NCBI RefSeq assembly: GCF_963678635.1
Contig: NC_087068.1
Span: 38,341,649-38,401,648, forward strand
DNA length: 60,000 bases
Source of the DNA: Symsagittifera roscoffensis
Taxonomy: Eukaryota > Xenacoelomorpha > Acoela > Convolutidae
Direction of reading: 5' to 3'
Under the pieces are notes generated by a model, which made no database searches, had not been told where the DNA came from, and was given only the letters and a program-made list of their open reading frames with translations. The stretch's first letter is position 1, and each line of letters starts with the position of its first letter. A program made the translations under genes and the position numbers. This document shows, piece after piece, positions 1-11,299 of this stretch.

Positions 1-609
1 CAAGGACCAAATATATCAAACCAGCTCTAATAAAATCAACAATTCACTCCTACCGCGGCACAACGCTTCATGATCTGTTTGAAACAGTTTTGCAATACGA
101 CCAAAGCGACTAAATACAGTAGCAATAGTTGCTGGATACAATGACAACAGGCCGCTTCCACAAGAACTAGAACAGTAGCGGAAAAACTTGATTAACCTCG
201 TCACTAACAGATTTCAGCCCAAGACACTGATCATCCCCAAAACAATTCAACTCGTCACTAACAAGTTTCAGCCCAAGACGCTGATCATCCCCAAAACAAT
301 TCAGAACTGTAATAACTCTGAAATAAATCGCAAAATTTATATTCATAATCATGTGTTGCTTAATTTGATAAATAGAATTGTACACCCCTATACACTCATT
401 GTTTCACCTAACCTCAACCTAAATCTAATCCCTCAAATGTTCTGCCGTGATGGCATCTATTTCTCGTTCTACGGTATTGATTTCTTTACTAACTTTCTTG
501 GAAATATATTCTATAAATTCTCTCGCTAGCTTGACACTGCCGTCCTTCCTCAAATGGCTACTCAAACACATTACCTTATTTGTAGAAACAACTTGTGAGG
601 CGGAGGTAT
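1..609. other. no supported gene; flank of retrotransposon A
   Basis: I see no gene that I can support here. A 54-bp tandem duplication is listed separately. A minus-strand reading frame at 425-640 (71 codons, rich in E, K and S) looks somewhat protein-like but shows no motif I recognise and has no support from neighbouring signals. Confidence 0.4.
196..303. repeat. 54-bp tandem duplication (two copies)
   Basis: Two adjacent 54-bp copies (196-249 and 250-303) share the core TTTCAGCCCAAGAC followed by CTGATCATCCCC and differ at only a few bases. This is a local duplication with no visible function. Confidence 0.85.
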
Positions 610-3535
610 TTGGTGCTTCACATGCCCAGGCTACATGCATGTAAAATGCAGCGGGCTAGCCCGCAGCAGTGATCATTATTACGACTTCAACTGTCATCGC
701 AGCACATCCCAATTTCATTCAGCTAACGGCACGCATGAATGCAATCCCCCAACCCTAGCTACAACGCTCCCTCAAATGCACCCTCATCCTTCCACTGCCC
801 TACACTCCCTATGTCAAATCCTTCCACTACCCTAGACCCATTGTCAAACCCCTGTCCAGAACTTAAAGAAACCACAAGAAAAATATACTCCGAAGTGGTC
901 CACTGGAAACCGGTCTTTATGATCTCATCAAAAAATCGAGTTGGTTATAATTTCATTGAAAGCCTCAATAGAACTCTGAACAGCCTAATAGAAAACAACG
1001 AAAATACCTTCGCAATGCACGCAGCAATGATCTTTCCACAATTACTACTGCAAAACAAAGTCCGAAAATGATGGATCTTTATGTAAAACAATAGCAAGGC
1101 GACTTAATCAATGTCAAGGTGGAGACCTGGATGACCTATATAACGAAGGGCAGACGCTGCAAATGCGCTCGACAAAAGTAAGTAGAAGAAAAACTGAAAC
1201 TGAAGCACATCATTTCAACGTAATGAATACTGGTAAAATATCAAGCGCAATAGCAAAACTAACGGACACATCCAAAGGCAATCTTTCGCTCGACGAGATC
1301 ATCAAAGGTAAGACAGTAGAACAGACTCTTATAGAGAAGCACCCACCATCTGAACCAATTGATGAGAACTATATTACACCAGTCTCAAATGAAACAATTC
1401 CTTTCCATCCATCGATATTTGACCAGATAAACGGTCAACATATCAAGAAAGCAGCCATGAGAACGCACGGATCTCATGGACCATCTGGCCTTGATGCAAA
1501 AACAATTGCTTAAACTGACAAAAAAAATTGGCTACCGAAGAACTAAATCCAGAACTAAGGGAACCATATAACGCATGTAGATTAATACCCTTAGATAAGA
1601 ATCCAGGAGTAAGACCCATGGGCACAGGAGAAGTTATGCGTAGGATAAGAGGACAAACAAAAACCAAATGCCTAAAAAACGAATTCATGTCGTTTGGTTC
1701 AAACTACCAACTCTGTCTAGGAAAAAAATGTGGCATTGAATATGCGATCCACGCGCTAAGAGATCAATACAGCAAAAGCTCCGATGATGCTGCTTTACTG
1801 ATAGACGCCGAAAACTCGCTAAACCGAAAGCTGGCATTGAAAAACATCGAAATTACCTGCCCATCTCTTTTAACAGCGATTGAGAAATCCTACTCCAATC
1901 CATCTTAACTGTTCGTTAACTAAAAAAACATCTACTCTCAAGAGGGGACAACTCAGGGGGATCCACTAGCAATGGCCATGTACGTTCTAGCCATATTACC
2001 CCTCAAAAAATTTTTATCAGTAGACAACGTAACCCAGAAATGGTACGCAGACGACGGAAAAGCAATCGGTAAATTAAGCAATCTACTAACCGTCCTCGAT
2101 AAAATTGTATCACAAGGTAAATTTTTTGGCTACCATGTTAAAGCATTCAAATGCCAACTCATTGTCAAAGATGAAAAACTCTGTGAAGCTGAGAAAATGT
2201 TCGAAAATACAGGAATCACTATAAAGGCAGGTGCCCGAGTGCTTGGTTCAAATATAGGAACAGAATCTGAAAGTAAAAATTTCCTCGAATTTCAGAATGA
2301 GCAAATCAAAATTTTGAAAAAAATTAACGAAAATCGCTGAAACCTCACCACCAAAACGTTTATGCCCGCTATACTAAAGGACTTTAAGAAAAATTTTCAT
2401 TTCTTACCAGGACAACACCTAACACTATGGAAAACTTAGAAATATGTGAAAAGATTATCAAAACAATTAATACCTAACCTAGTCGATAAAGAGTCATTGA
2501 ACCCCCAGTTTCGTGAAATATCTTCCTTACCCCTTATAATGGGCGGCCTTAACATCGAGCTGCCATCCGATCATAAAAGGTATCTAGAATGGTCTAAGTA
2601 AACATCACTAGTACCGGAATCTCAAGATCCTGTTACAGCAATAACACAGCAAGAAAAAGTATGTACGAAAATCGAAAAATTGAAAACTGATAGAAGAAAC
2701 CGAAAGAAAACAAACCTCATTAACTCCTTAGATGAAACAGATAAATACGCAATTGAACTGGCCTCTGAAAAGCGAGCCTCTAACTGGCTCAACGCTTTAT
2801 TATTGAGGAGATCTTTCAACCTGAAAAAAAATCAGAATTCAGAGATGGTATTTACTTAAGATACGGATGGGAACCGACCAAAACCCCACTCACATGTGCA
2901 TGTGGTGCTAAGTTTACCTTGACACATGCGCTATACTGTGCAAAGGGCGGTTACACACACATAAGACACAATGAAATTAGAGACACATTCGCCAACCACA
3001 TGAACGAGGTTTGCCATGACGTCGAGATTGAGCAGAAACTTCAGCCGTTGCAAGGCGAAAGCTTTGTCAACAATTCAACTACAACTGAGGATGAGGCACG
3101 ACTTGACATTAGGGCAAACGGACTCTGGGGTTCACGATTTAGCCGCGCTTTCTTTGATGTGGAAAATTTCAAACCCATGCCAAAACATCGCGAAAACTGC
3201 ATAAAGAAGCATATAAATATCACGAAACGCTGAAGAACTCCCAATATCAGCAAAGAATTTTAAACGTAGAGCAGAGTAACATCTGCCAATTAATTTTCGG
3301 ATGCACCGGTGGCGCTGCTCCAACAGCCACGCAGACAATGCAGCGATTAGCCGAAAAACTAAGTGAAAAAAGACAAAAAAGCTATCCAGAGTCGATAAAT
3401 TACATAAGAACTAAAATAAGCTTCGAGCTCCTGGGGAGCTCTATACTATGTATTAGGGGGTGCAGATCGCGGCGCAAAAATCAATTTATCGACAACTCCA
3501 TCAGCGCTATTGTAGAGGAAGGACGGCTAAGATAA
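610..3535 (+). pseudogene. decayed RLE-type non-LTR retrotransposon ORF, copy A (zinc finger, RT, endonuclease)
   Basis: This is a broken retrotransposon polyprotein read in several frames. In order I see: a PHD-like zinc finger near 618-700 (CFTC, then HVKCSGL, then FNC); a conserved N-terminal block at about 890-1070 (WKPVFMISS); the start of the RT region at 1085-1513 (HGPSGLDA); RT fingers at 1528-1908 (LIPLDKNPGVRP, and motif A as LIDAENSLN); an EGTTQGDP block at about 1942-1965; and the catalytic box WYADD at about 2040-2055. The C-terminus (about 2850-3230) has CACGAKF...HAL.C, RHNEIRD, ARLDI and FFDV, the layout of the restriction-like endonuclease of R2-type elements. Lesions: frame changes near 1071 and 1513, stops near 1906, 1921, 2338, 2425 and 2599, an A-tract frameshift at about 2824-2831, and a last frameshift near 3205, after which the C-terminal tail runs to 3535. 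The family assignment rests on motif order; the exact clade is uncertain. Confidence 0.85.
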
Positions 3536-4100
3536 ATTAACATTAAGACGATGCATTTAATGCTGATTTATGACTTCATTGATTAAATGATAGTTTGCTG
3601 ATATATATGCATTTTTATGATATGGGTATGGCCCTATCCAGCTTGTGCACTTACCGAAACTAATTTAGTTTTTTTTTAAAGTTTGATAACGCTTGCTAAT
3701 CGCAAGCCTAAATATATTAGAAGGCCTTGAATCACTAAAAAGACCGTGCTGTGACAAAGCAGGCAAAACAAGCAGACACGATGACCATCAAGCTGAAAAC
3801 AGCTTGCTGTACTTCTATCTTTTTATGTTTATATCTTTAACTATTTTTTGTAAATACCATTATTTTTCAGGTGCTATGTTTTAACTGATGATGAACTTTC
3901 TGTTCGAAAAGCTTTTTACCACAACATTGTTTTTACTCTTTATTGCATAAGAATGATTCAGGCCTGTTTCGAGCCCTCGACCTTTTTCATCTCAGTCATG
4001 CACGCTAACTATGTGCCAAAGTCGATTATATTGGAATTTATTATAAGCACTCAATTGAAACAATACTTGTATGGAACAAGTTGTTAGCCGTGAATCTCAC
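3536..4100. other. retrotransposon 3' flank and SNW1 intron 2; no gene seen
   Basis: This is AT-rich non-coding DNA, also present in copy B (about 9756-10296). The first part is probably the 3' untranslated region of the RLE element; a GGGTAT motif occurs once here and is duplicated in copy B. The rest is presumably part of the intron after SNW1 exon 2. I looked on the minus strand for the next SNW1 exon and did not find it. Confidence 0.5.
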
Positions 4101-4539
4101 CTGAATGAATAATCTTGTCATCTCTATGTCCCTGTTTGAGAATAGCGTCATATTTGACACTACCATCCTTGTCGTACTGAAGAGCAACAGCGTTTGATTG
4201 AGAGGCGCCTTTCTTCTTGGATCCCATCATCATGGGATACTGAACTACAATACATTCGGGGTACGCACCCCCATCTCCGAAATCCTCTTGGGTTCTAGAA
4301 ACAGCAGATACTACTGAGTTTAGTTGACATCTTATCCTGGTTTACGCACCCATGTTTACATCATGGTTTACGTACCTAGGCACCCATCCTTTTCGATGAC
4401 CATATGGTGGTGGTCCGCTCTTAACAAGTGTACCCGAATTTTGCGCCTGTTTCTGCTCTTGCTGTTTTCGATATTGCTGTTGCACATCAGGATCATATGT
4501 CGATAATGAAGGCTTGGGAAGAATTCTTGATAAAGACAT
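4101..4539 (-). CDS. SNW1: SNW domain-containing protein 1 (SKIP/Bx42), first two coding exons, copy A
   Basis: SNW1 is a nuclear splicing factor of the activated spliceosome and a transcription co-regulator. Exon 1 is 4376-4539: ATG at 4539, reading MSLSRILPKPSLST and later GPPPYGHRKGWVP, with a donor AG/GTACG. Exon 2 is 4101-4294: acceptor TTCTAG, then EDFGDGGAYPE, VVQYPMMMGSKKK, KYDAILKQG, DDKIIHS, with a donor CAG/GTGAGA. The 81-bp intron splits an Arg codon and the phases fit. These segments match the conserved SNW N-terminus (PPPY.RKGW.PR, EDFGDGGAFPE, QYP, KYDAI). No lesion is visible in these 118 codons. The remaining exons are not in the window and should lie left of base 1, which would place retrotransposon A inside an intron; alternatively this is an N-terminal fragment. 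An AG with a T-rich tract lies 5 bases before the ATG. Confidence 0.88.
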
Positions 4540-4640
4540 TTTTCTTAAAACCAAAAACCTTTTTTTACTCATTATCAGAAGATCAAAAGTGTCATTGTAA
4601 ACGAGGTTACATTCAGGAGTCCCTTCATCACATTATTCAG

Positions 4641-4985
4641 TCAAAATCCTCGGAATTTTCTAGATATGGAAGAGTAAAGTATAATATTGATAGATGAAAG
4701 TGACTCAAAAAGACTGACCTGATGAGAGGCAAGGGGTCTATCATATACTTAAATACAGCTCCGCTTTTGTTCCCTGGGCGCTATAAATTAAAAATTTCTT
4801 CGAAACTAAGTTTATCATTAATAGTGCTGAATACACAGGCAGCGTTCGCAACCTGTATTGCGAGGAAATTCTCTGCTTCAGAAAAATACCTACCCTGGGT
4901 TCCTCGCTACACGTGAACAAGTTCATACAAAGATTATTCAGACAAATCTCAGTATAAGGGCTGGCGGCACCCTGAACTTCAAAAT
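4641..4985 (-). CDS. C-terminal exons of an unidentified gene upstream of SNW1, copy A
   Basis: I do not recognise this protein. Three exon-like segments with consistent splice sites and phases are visible on the minus strand: 4894-4985 (acceptor CTATTAG; FEVQGAASPYTEICL... to SEEPR; donor AGG/GTAGGT), 4719-4780 (acceptor TTATAG; NKSGAVFKYMIDPLP; donor CAG/GTCAGT) and 4641-4659 (acceptor ATCTAG; KFRGF then TGA). The reading frame is also kept in the second copy, with mostly conservative replacements, which supports real coding origin. The stop lies 101 bp before the SNW1 start codon on the same strand, a very tight head-to-tail arrangement. Upstream exons are not found; the DNA beyond 4985 is repeats and PLE. 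Confidence 0.55.
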
Positions 4986-5042
4986 CTAATAGTTGAAAAA
5001 TATATCCATCCTTAATCAAATCTCTATATTTGTCGAAGAGAT

Positions 5043-5401
5043 TTTGAAATGCTAAAAACTAAATTTCAAATGCTTTCGCAACAATGTGCATCGTCAGGAT
5101 TTTTACAATAAACTAATCTAAATGACGATAAAACATCAATTTACAGATGAGATTCAAAATAATTCCTATACAATTTGGTTCGAAACCATCATGTTAAAAA
5201 ATAAGCCAATCACAGTTGAAGAAATTTTTGCTAAAAATTAAATTTCAAACATTTTCGCAACTATGTGCATCGTCAGGATTTTTACAAAAAAACTAATCTA
5301 AATGACGATAAAAGATCAATTTACAAATGTTATTTACAATAATTCACATTTATTTTGGTTCTAAAACATCATGTTAAAAAATGAGCCAATCACAGTTGAC
5401 C
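5043..5401. repeat. tandem pair of about 180-bp AT-rich repeats, copy A
   Basis: Two adjacent copies (about 5043-5220 and 5221-5401) share TGTGCATCGTCAGGATTTTT, CTAATCTAAATGACGATAAAA and GCCAATCACAGTTGA. The same pair is at about 11300-11662. They directly follow the 3' end of the PLE and may be part of its 3' region. Confidence 0.8.
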
Positions 5402-8290
5402 TCTAAATTACTATTACGATAAAAATAATTTTAACCTGTAAAATTAATTAAACAAATTTAAATTAATTTGTCTGGAAGTTTCTGAGTCATAATTTCGATT
5501 AAGACATGTACGTTTTAAATAAAAAACCAAATATATTTTGGTACTAAATTTTCAGTGTTAACTCCCTGCTCCTAAACTCATCGCGCTTGTTCAGGCCCGG
5601 TTTCTCTTTCCTGATATGTATTGCCTCTAGTGTTAACAAATTTGTTTGGTTGTTTGACCTATCTATTTTTTCCCAACTAAGATCTGCGCTATTTTCCTCA
5701 AGTTGCATTGCTGAAGTTGACTTCTAAATTACTATTCAGATTAAAATACTTTAGGTCAATTAAATTAATAAAACATTTTTAAATTTATTTTTCTGGGAGT
5801 TTCTGAATCGTAACTTTGATTAAGACATGTACGTTTTAAATAACAAACCAAAAATATTTTGTGACAAAATATTCAGTGATAACTCCCTGCTCCTAAACTC
5901 CTCGCGCGCATTCAAGCCCGGTTTCTCTTTCGTGATATGTATTTCTTCTAGTGTTAACAAATTTGTCTGGTTGTTTGACGTATCGATAATTTCCCGACTT
6001 TGAGCTGCGCTATTTTCTCAAGTTGGCATTGCTGAAGGTGGAGGCGTAACGGTGAGTCTGCTTTATTATGTTCCTCAATTCTAGAGGTCAAATGTTGAAC
6101 ATTTTGTTTGACATATCTGGAAGTGCATCCACTACAGGACAATTTATAAACCTATCTTGACTCGAGGTCATAAAAAAATAATGACTTAAGTGACGGTAAA
6201 CATGATTCTGGTTTTCTTGTGGTGAAAACCATTTGAATGTTAGTTAAGTTTCCTAACCTGTTAGCAAATTATTGGCTTCGGTTACCTCTATATTGCACCA
6301 TCAGCATTGTGAGCTTCATATTTTTTTGGATTGACAAACACCTCTCACTATCCAGGGACTTGCACTTACCCTCGGTGATTTTGCACAGGGAGTCAGCCGC
6401 CACCTTTGCGGACCAATTTTCAGCGTACTGATTTGTCAGCCATTGCGCCCTATTAGTTTCCGTAGCCTAGCTACATGTACTCCTAAAAAACCTGTGTACA
6501 GTGCATTAGATAACACTACGTTTATACTTCTATTATTCAGTATAGTCCCAATATATGTTGATTTTTGATACCAATTGCAAAAAAACACCCCTATCCTGCG
6601 AAACATTTATGTTCAAATCCAGGAACGGGAAAATCCCCTCCGAAATAGTTTCCTCCAGAGTGAACTGCAGATTTGGATGAAGAGAATTGGCGGCATCGAG
6701 AAGACAATTCGGCCCCCTCTGACTGTTCTAACAAGGTCATTCACATGCCTGAGGAACCATTTCACCTGGGGAGTATCCTTCTCCTTGTTCTTAGCGCGGC
6801 AGCAGCTTTCACAGTCTCGGTTATTGATGCGTATTTGTCATCGGATATTTTTACGCATATTAGATCATACCATTTTCGGCAACACTAGCATTCAGCCCCC
6901 TTTGATCTATATGTGAATTTCCTGCTGCAATATGGAAACCGTTTTTGTCATTAATTTACTGAATCTCCGTTCCCATCAGTATTTCTTGTCTTAGAGCAAA
7001 CTTGTACTCTTTCAGCCATAAGTCTGCCAGAATTACAGCGAGGGACGCGCCAATTGCTAAACCATCATCTTGCACATACCATGAATCATTACACTTGAAA
7101 TTTAATTTGCTGACCGCCATATTCAAAAGCCTTTTCATGGTTGCTCTTTGAATTTCAGAAGGAGACTCCCTCCTGGCTGTACAGCTTCTGTTAAGCAATT
7201 TCAATTGCCTCCTTCAAGGAACGTTGCTATACAGTTTTTCCCATCAAGAGATATTATGGTTTCAACCGGATCCAGGGCAATGTTTTCAATTGTTTCTCTG
7301 GTATCTTTAGTATTGGTTTCTTTATTGGCTCCATCGATGATGTCAACAAAAAATGCACGCGTTTTGTTAAGATTCTCGTACGAGCTGCCTGGAAGTGATA
7401 GTACTGGTCGTAGGGGAGTCTCCGCCTTGTGTACCTTAGCTAAATCGTACTAACGGGCGGGTTGCCCCCTGTTGACCTCATCTTAGAATATAACTGGTCA
7501 CTTATCTCGTCTCTTTTGTTCATGGCTAGTAGTTCTTTGTTAAGTTCCTTCTCAATTCTCAATATAAGTTCATCAGTGATTACATCTTTTTTCAAAAACT
7601 GAGCAGATAGGTTGCAACAAGGATTCCAGCTTTGATTCATACGTTTGTTTCCTCATTATGCAAAAACCAACCCCTTATTAAAAGGCGCAGCCAGCAACCC
7701 ATTACTTTTGAGATAACTCCTCGTTTTTTAACGGCTTTGTCTCTTGGGGTTTGACTTACGTTTTTTGCATATGCCTTTGCCTCGGCTTCTATTTCACATA
7801 AAGTTTCACCAGATGTTCTGGTTTTTCAATTTCGAGAGTAAAACGTCGATAACAGCAAAAAAGTGCGTTTCGTTAAATTTGTCTCTAATGGTATGCTTTG
7901 GGCCCATTGACAGCACTTCATGTACCCATCCAAGCAGTTGAATGTTATCAAGCACCTTAACTGATCGCTCATTTCTCCCCCCAAGAGTTTTATCTTGTCT
8001 CTCGAAAGTTTTTCTAACTTTTTTCTATGGTTTTCTGATGTTGTCAATAAGCTTGCCTCAACTTGGATGGATGCCTACCACTGTTCATCGATTTTTTTTT
8101 GCACCAAGGATTTTGCTTTCATTAGCATCTCCTCGTTCCTTTTCCTGTCCTCATTTGCCCTAGAAGTTTCAGTCCTTAGTAGTTTTAGTTGAAAATTATG
8201 CACAGCTTGGTCCAAAAAATAATGTTCTCGGGGACCCTAAGCTTCAAAAAGTCCGGTATTAGATAGCTTTTCAGACATTTTCACAGAAAT
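5402..8290 (-). pseudogene. decayed Penelope-like retroelement (PLE), copy A
   Basis: Read from 8290 downwards: MSEKLSNTGLFE, a coiled-coil-like Lys/Glu-rich N-terminus, GPKHTIRDKFNE (about 7900), KVHKAETPLRPVLSLPGSS (about 7450-7380, two frames), ETIISLD (about 7260), then FKCNDSWYVQDDGLAIGASL and ILADLW (about 7105-7010), the RT region typical of PLEs. The catalytic box near 6745 reads HVND rather than YVDD. The C-terminus (5954-6142) has CSGC..YVKQ..HLTSRIEEHN and LHLQQC, matching the GIY-YIG endonuclease that follows the RT in PLEs, and ends in LLTLE..HI..KPGLN.RDEFRSRE. The last 315 bp occur twice in tandem (5402-5716 and 5717-6035). Several frameshifts and stops make this copy inactive. 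PLE assignment is confident; the family name is not given. Confidence 0.87.
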
Positions 8291-8998
8291 TTCAGTCGAT
8301 GTACATATACTTGAACTTTTTTTATGGTCTCTGTCTTTTTCCCCTGATTTTGCCAATCCGCTCTGACAGTCTTTCTTTGTGTGCCACTACCAATCGCAGA
8401 GATTTCCCGGGAATTAAGATCTCCACTGCCGGTATACAGTTCCTATTTTTCCACTTTTTCACCTAACTTACCCCACATGCACACTGATGACTTTATCTAG
8501 GTTTTAATACACAAGAATTTTTAGATATACCTACCAGTGACACACCTGATGAAATTGCTGACTCCGAAGCAAGTCAAATTTCTATTATTTCGCCACTTTT
8601 TTTCATCCAATAACTCCCTCAGTTACCGTAGTCATCAAATCCTAAAACTCACATTTCTCTTATACCGGCGCTACTCCGATTCTCTCACCCCTTTCCCGCA
8701 TTTGTTCCGACCGACACCTCAAACCCAAAAACTTATGACTAAAAAAATGATGAGTTAGATGATTTTATTCTGCGTAAATAGCAAATACTTTTTAATAACA
8801 AACCACGTACAACCAACCAACTAACACACTCCACTTGATCTTTTGAAACACTATTATCATTCTTTCGTAATAACACCCCACTCGTGCACAACGCGTATTC
8901 ATGAAAAAGAAGTATCCCATCAACCCACCATTATATTTAGTCAATCGACCTCAGTCATCAAGTCTACTCCGCACTAACCACCCTAGACATCTTAATAC
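8291..8998. other. intergenic; possible 5' end remnant of an RLE element
   Basis: 8208-8412 matches 13271-13477, the region upstream of the PLE on the minus strand. 8450-8998 is Pro/Ser/Thr-codon-rich on the plus strand with short open stretches but no motif. It directly precedes the RLE C-terminus of copy B, so it could be an internally deleted element (5' end joined to 3' end); this is a guess. Confidence 0.3.
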
Positions 8999-9760
8999 CC
9001 TCTAACTGGCTCAACAATTTAATATTGAGCAGATACTTCAACCTGAAAAAATCAGAATTCAGAGATGGTATTTACTTAAGATACGGATGGGAACTGACCA
9101 AAACCTCACTCACATGTGCATGTGGTGCTAAGTTTACCTTGACACATGCGCTACACTGTGCAAAGGGCGGTTACACACACATAAGACACAATGAAATTAG
9201 AGACACATTCGCCAACCACATGAACGAGGTTTGCCATGACGTCGAGATTGAGCCGAAACTTCAGCCGTTGCAAGGCGAAAGCTTTGTCAACAATTCAACT
9301 ACAACCGAGGATGAGGCACGACTTGACATTAAGGCAAACGGACTCTGGGGTTCACGATTTAGCCGCGCTTTCTTTGATGTGAAAAATTTCAAACCCATGC
9401 CAAAACATCGCGAAAACTGCATAAAGAAGCATATAAATATCACGAAACGCTGAAGAACTCCAAATATCAGCAAAGAATTTTAAACGTAGAGCAGCGTAAC
9501 TTCTGCCCGTTAATTTTCGGATGCACCGGTGGCGCTGCTCCAACAGCCACGCATACAATGCAGCGATTAGCCGAATAACTAAGCGAAAAAAGACAAAAAA
9601 GCTATCCAGAATCGATAAATTACATAAGAACTAAAATAAGCTTCGCGCTCCTGGGGAGCTCTATACTATGTATTAGGGGGTGCAGATTGCGGCGCAAAAA
9701 TCAATTTATTGACAACTCCATCAGCGCTATTGTAGAGGAAGGACGGTTAAGATAAATTAA
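8999..9760 (+). pseudogene. RLE-type retrotransposon 3' end (endonuclease domain), copy B
   Basis: The open stretch 9025-9453 keeps the endonuclease block in one frame: CACGAKFTLTHALHCAKGG, RHNEIRD, EARLDI and RAFFDV, giving the zinc-binding Cys/His set and the acidic residues expected of a restriction-like endonuclease. Unlike copy A it has the shorter A-tract at 9048-9053 and is not frameshifted there. It shares with copy A the later frameshift near 9425 that cuts off the C-terminal tail, so that lesion predates the duplication. A private stop follows near 9575 (CCGAATAA). The RT is missing, so this is a 3' fragment. Confidence 0.85.
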
Positions 9761-10296
9761 CAATACGAAGATGCATTTAATGCTGATTTATGACTTCATT
9801 GATAAAATGATAGTTTGCTGATATATATGTATTTTTATGATATGGGTATGGGTATGGCCCTATCCAGCTTGTGCACTTACCGTAACTAATTTAGTTTTTT
9901 TCTTAAAAGTTTGATAACGCTTGCTAATCGCAAGCCTAAATATATTAGAAGGCCTTAAATCACTAAAAAGACCGTGCTGTGACAAAGCAGGCAAAACAAG
10001 CAGACACGATGACCATTAACATATTTTACTTTTTAACTATTTTTTGTAAATACCATTATTTTTCAGGTGCTATGTTTTAACTGATGATGAACTTTCTGTT
10101 CGAAAAGCTTTGTACCACAACATTGTTTTTACTCTTTACTGCATAAGAATGAGTCAGGCCTGTTTCGAGCCCTGGACCTTTTTCATCTCAGTCATGCACG
10201 CTAACTATGTGCCAAAGTCGATTATATTGGAATTTATTATAAGCACTCAATTGAAACAATACTTGTATGGAACAAGTTGTTAGCCGTGAATCTCAC

Positions 10297-10740
10297 CTGA
10301 ATGAATAATCTTGTCATCTCTATGTCCCTGTTTGAGAATAGCGTCATATTTAACACTACCATCCTTGTCGTACTGAAGAGCAACAGCGTTTGGTTGAGAG
10401 GCGCCTTTCTTCTTGGATCTCATCATCATGGGATACTGAACTACAATACATTCGGGGTACGCAACCCATCTCCGAAATTCTCTTGGGTTCTAGAAACAGC
10501 AGAAACTACTGAGTTTAGTTGACATCTTATCATGGTTTAAACACCCATGTTTACATCATGGCTTACTTACCATCCTTTTTGGCAACCATCCTTTTCGATG
10601 ACCATATGGTGGTGGTCCGCTCTTAGCAAGTGTACCCGAGTTTTGCGCCTGTTTCTGCTCTTGCTGTTTTCGATATTGCTGTTGCACATCAGGATCATAT
10701 GTCGATAATGAAGGCTTGGGAAGAATTAATGATAAAGAGA
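10297..10740 (-). pseudogene. SNW1: SNW1 first two exons, copy B (broken)
   Basis: Homologous to 4101-4539. Exon 2 (10297-10489) is 193 bp instead of 194: the Gly run after FGD has lost a base, shifting the frame. In exon 1 (about 10571-10740) the start codon equivalent is ATC, the Arg-Ile of SRIL is changed, and the 3' end has gained about 12 bases before a different donor (ATG/GTAAGT). Splice signals otherwise persist. This copy cannot make the normal N-terminus and is best called a duplicated, unprocessed pseudogene. Confidence 0.87.
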
Positions 10741-10834
10741 TTTTTCTTAAAATCAAAAAATTTTTTTTACACATTATCAGAAGATCAAAAGTGTCATTGT
10801 AACCGAGGTTACATTCAGGAGTCCCTTCATCCAG

Positions 10835-11253
10835 TCAAAATCCTCGGAATTTTCTAGATATGGAAGAGTAAAGTATAATACTGATAGATGTAGAGAGTCA
10901 TAAGGTTGGGAATCAAGCCAACCAGATTAAGAAAACTAACACCTGCAGACTAAAATGGAGTTGAAAGTGACTCAAAAAGACTGACCTGATATGAGGCAAG
11001 GGTTCTATCATATACTTAAATACAGCTCCGCTTTTGTTCCCTTGGCGCTATAAATTGAAATTTTCTTCGAAACTAAGTTTATCATTATTAGTGCTGAATA
11101 CACAGGCAGCATTCGCAACCTGTATTGCGAGGAAATTCTCTGCCTGAGAAAAAATACCTACCCTGGGTTCCTCGGTACACGTGAACAAATTGATACAAAT
11201 CTTATTCAGACAAATCGCCGTATAAGGGCTGGCAGCACCCTGAACTTCAAAAG
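10835..11253 (-). CDS. C-terminal exons of the unidentified upstream gene, copy B
   Basis: Same three exon-like segments as at 4641-4985: 11162-11253 (FEVQGAASPYTAICL...TEEPR), 10986-11047 (NKSGAVFKYMIEPLP) and 10835-10853 (KFRGF, stop). Lengths (92, 62, 19 bp), splice sites and frame are all preserved, unlike the neighbouring SNW1 exons. The last intron has an extra insertion of about 73 bp. Function unknown. It may be a fragment without its 5' exons. Confidence 0.45.
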
Positions 11254-11299
11254 CTAATAGTTGAAATTATATCCATCGTTAATCAAATCTCTATATTTG

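Larger units (their letters stand above)
2777..6994. repeat. segmental duplication, copy A
   Basis: This 4.2-kb block matches 8999-13271 nearly continuously in the same orientation. It contains the 3' end of the RLE retrotransposon, the two SNW1 exons, three exons of an upstream gene, a paired 181-bp repeat and the 3' part of a PLE. Similarity starts sharply at CCTCTAACTGG and ends at TTCTTGTCTTAG. By eye the copies are about 90-95% identical. A further match joins 8208-8412 to 13271-13477, so copy B lacks the equivalent of 6995-8207. Confidence 0.9.

Noticed and set aside
3960-4090. Possible third SNW1 exon (a short LVPYKY reading on the minus strand near 4070)
   Set aside because: No acceptor in the right place, the frame closes at once and the surrounding conserved residues are missing.
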